Shown one piece after another: positions 62,761 through 64,000 of a DNA stretch of 64,000 nucleotides. The position numbers and the translations under genes are program-made. Below the pieces are notes generated by a model. The model was not told the DNA's origin, searched no databases, and saw only the letters and a program-made list of their open reading frames with translations. The DNA is from Clavibacter zhangzhiyongii (GTDB lineage: Bacteria > Actinomycetota > Actinomycetes > Actinomycetales > Microbacteriaceae): the NCBI RefSeq assembly GCF_014775655.1, contig NZ_CP061274.1, forward strand, positions 1,736,001 through 1,800,000, read 5' to 3'. How positions within the stretch are numbered: the stretch's first letter is position 1; each line of letters begins with the position of its first letter.

Positions 62761-63768
62761 GTGCCGACCCCCTCCCGCTCCGCCCGCCTGCGCCGCGCCC
62801 TCGGCGTCCCCGCGCTCGCGGCCGCCGCCCTCGTGACGCTGACCGGCTGCGGGCTCCAGCCCGCGACGGCCTACGTCCCCGACGCGGCGCCCGGCTCCAT
62901 CCGGCCGCTGGACCTGCCCGAGGGCGCGTCCCTCACCGTGACGTCGAAGAACTTCACCGAGCAGCTCATCCTCGGGAAGATCGCGGTCATCGCGGCGAAG
63001 GCCGCCGGGTTCCAGGTCACCGACAAGACGAACGTGCCGGGCAGCGTCCCCGCCCGCGAGCTCATGACGAGCCACGGAGCGGACATGACGTGGGAGTACA
63101 CCGGCACCGCGTGGCTCAGCTACCTCGGCGAGGCGAAGGGGATCCCCGACCAGCGCGCCCAGTACGAGGCCGTGCGGGACGCCGACGTCGCCAACGGCCT
63201 CACCTGGCTGACCCCAGCGCCGCTCAACAACACGTACGCGATGGCCATCCGCGAGGAGGAGGCCGAGCGGCTCGGCATCACGCGGATGTCCCAGGTGGAG
63301 GACCTGCCCGTCGAGGACCGCACCTTCTGCGTGGAGGCCGAGTTCAACTCGCGGTCCGACGGGCTGTCGCCCCTGCTGGAGGCCTACGGCATCCCGCGCG
63401 GGTCCGCCGACGGCGTGCCCGACGGCAACGTCTCGATCTTCGACACGGGCGCCGTGTACACCGCGACCGACCGCGGCACCTGCGAGTTCGGCGAGGTGTT
63501 CACGACCGACGGGCGCATCGACAAGCTCGGGCTGCGGATCCTGCAGGACGACCTCGGGTTCTTCCCCGCCTACAACGTGGCGCCCGTGCTCGACAGCGCG
63601 ACGCTCGCCGAGTACCCGGGCCTGCAGGACGTCTTCGACCGCATCACCCCTGTGATCACGGACGACGCGCTGCGCGAGATGAACCTGCGGGTGGACGACG
63701 CGGGCGAGGAGCCGGCCGACGTCGCGTTCGACTTCATGGTCGACAACGGCTTCGTGACAGCGCCCTAG
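62761..63768 (+). CDS. osmoprotectant ABC transporter substrate-binding lipoprotein
   Basis: 335 residues from a GTG at 62761. Arg-rich signal peptide with LTGC lipobox (Cys30). The OpuAC-type fold shows TVTSKNFTEQLILGKI at the start of the mature domain, then DMTWEYTGTAWLSYLG and LGFFPAYNVAPVL. It binds choline, betaine or related compounds using aromatic residues. Two internal Cys (FCVEAEF, GTCEFGE) could form a disulfide. Final gene of the operon; the next gene is convergent after 19 bases. Confidence 0.94.
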   Translation: MPTPSRSARLRRALGVPALAAAALVTLTGCGLQPATAYVPDAAPGSIRPLDLPEGASLTVTSKNFTEQLILGKIAVIAAKAAGFQVTDKTNVPGSVPARELMTSHGADMTWEYTGTAWLSYLGEAKGIPDQRAQYEAVRDADVANGLTWLTPAPLNNTYAMAIREEEAERLGITRMSQVEDLPVEDRTFCVEAEFNSRSDGLSPLLEAYGIPRGSADGVPDGNVSIFDTGAVYTATDRGTCEFGEVFTTDGRIDKLGLRILQDDLGFFPAYNVAPVLDSATLAEYPGLQDVFDRITPVITDDALREMNLRVDDAGEEPADVAFDFMVDNGFVTAP

Positions 63769-63787
63769 CGCGCGGGCCGGCGGGACG

Positions 63788-64000
63788 TCAGCTGCGCATC
63801 CACCGGCGCAGCTGGTCGATCCGCTGCTGCAGCTGCGTCACGCTGCACTGCCCGACCGCCGGCCCGCCGCACACGCGCCGGAGCTCGGCGTGCACGAGGC
63901 CGTGCGGCTCGCCGTGGAGCTTCGCCCGCATGCCGACGAGGCTGTTGAGGAGCTGGCGCTGCTCCTTGAGCGTGCGGTACAGCGGGATGTCGTCCGGGTC
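63788..64000 (-). CDS. C-terminal end of a minus-strand gene, possibly helicase-related (partial)
   Basis: The last 70 codons plus TGA are in the window; the rest lies beyond the right edge. The sequence is hydrophilic and helical (TLKEQRQLLNSLVG, then PHGLVHAELRRVCGGPAVG and QLQQRIDQLRRWMRS) with strong high-GC coding bias, so it is a real gene end. The LRRxCGGP patch reminds me of the C-terminus of large actinobacterial DEAD-box helicase-type proteins, but this is only recall and could be wrong. Confidence 0.75.
   Translation of the reverse strand, partial: DPDDIPLYRTLKEQRQLLNSLVGMRAKLHGEPHGLVHAELRRVCGGPAVGQCSVTQLQQRIDQLRRWMRS

Overview
The window is very GC-rich, uses many GTG starts and is dense in 4-bp stop/start overlaps. 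It carries actinobacterial marker genes: rbpA, mshC (mycothiol synthesis), pafB-pafC-tatA-tatC-helY, and WYL and HxlR regulators. This fits a high-GC actinobacterium. Overall gene content and style suggest a plant-associated Microbacteriaceae close to Clavibacter; that genus assignment is inferred from memory, not from a search.

Positions 1-21 kb are mosaic and loosely packed. They hold a large secreted subtilisin-like protease with a PA insert, a SnoaL-like protein, a Sua5/YrdC-domain protein, an acyltransferase-3/SGNH membrane protein, a small lipoprotein, an MBL-fold hydrolase, a NarL-type two-component pair, and a four-gene siderophore-iron ABC operon with a near-consensus IdeR/DtxR box right at its start codon. 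A short lipoprotein and a multiply frameshifted relic ending at a strong terminator follow. Several gaps of 0.4-1 kb hold no convincing gene.

Positions 20.5-36 kb are dominated by small regulated modules. An NmrA-like reductase is divergent from an HxlR regulator across an inverted-repeat operator. A seven-gene minus-strand block (29.3 to 22.5 kb) combines copper handling (CopD-CtaG fusion, CopC, PCuAC), a Tat-exported Dyp peroxidase and a disulfide-forming pair (VKOR, DsbA-like). A DJ-1/PfpI operon is divergent from a GlxA-type AraC regulator. An MFS exporter sits behind a perfect palindrome, and a second SnoaL gene is divergent from a second HxlR regulator beside a 3-hydroxyacyl-CoA-dehydrogenase-like gene remnant.

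Positions 36-64 kb look like conserved chromosome: Nudix and S9 peptidase, SDR, NfeD-like, GDPD, RbpA, lnt-helY-tatC-tatA-pafC-pafB-FKBP, trmI-HAD, PAC2, mshC-uppP-M20 peptidase, tRNA-Leu(GAG), CorA, an epimerase, a J-domain membrane protein, a four-gene osmoprotectant ABC operon, and the C-terminal end of a further minus-strand gene.

The most notable points are the copper/peroxidase/disulfide operon, the iron box overlapping an apparently leaderless start, the direct joining of trmI to the FKBP-pafBC block where other actinobacteria carry the Pup-proteasome genes, and the recurrent HxlR/SnoaL modules with palindromic operators. No CRISPR array, rRNA or intact insertion sequence was seen.
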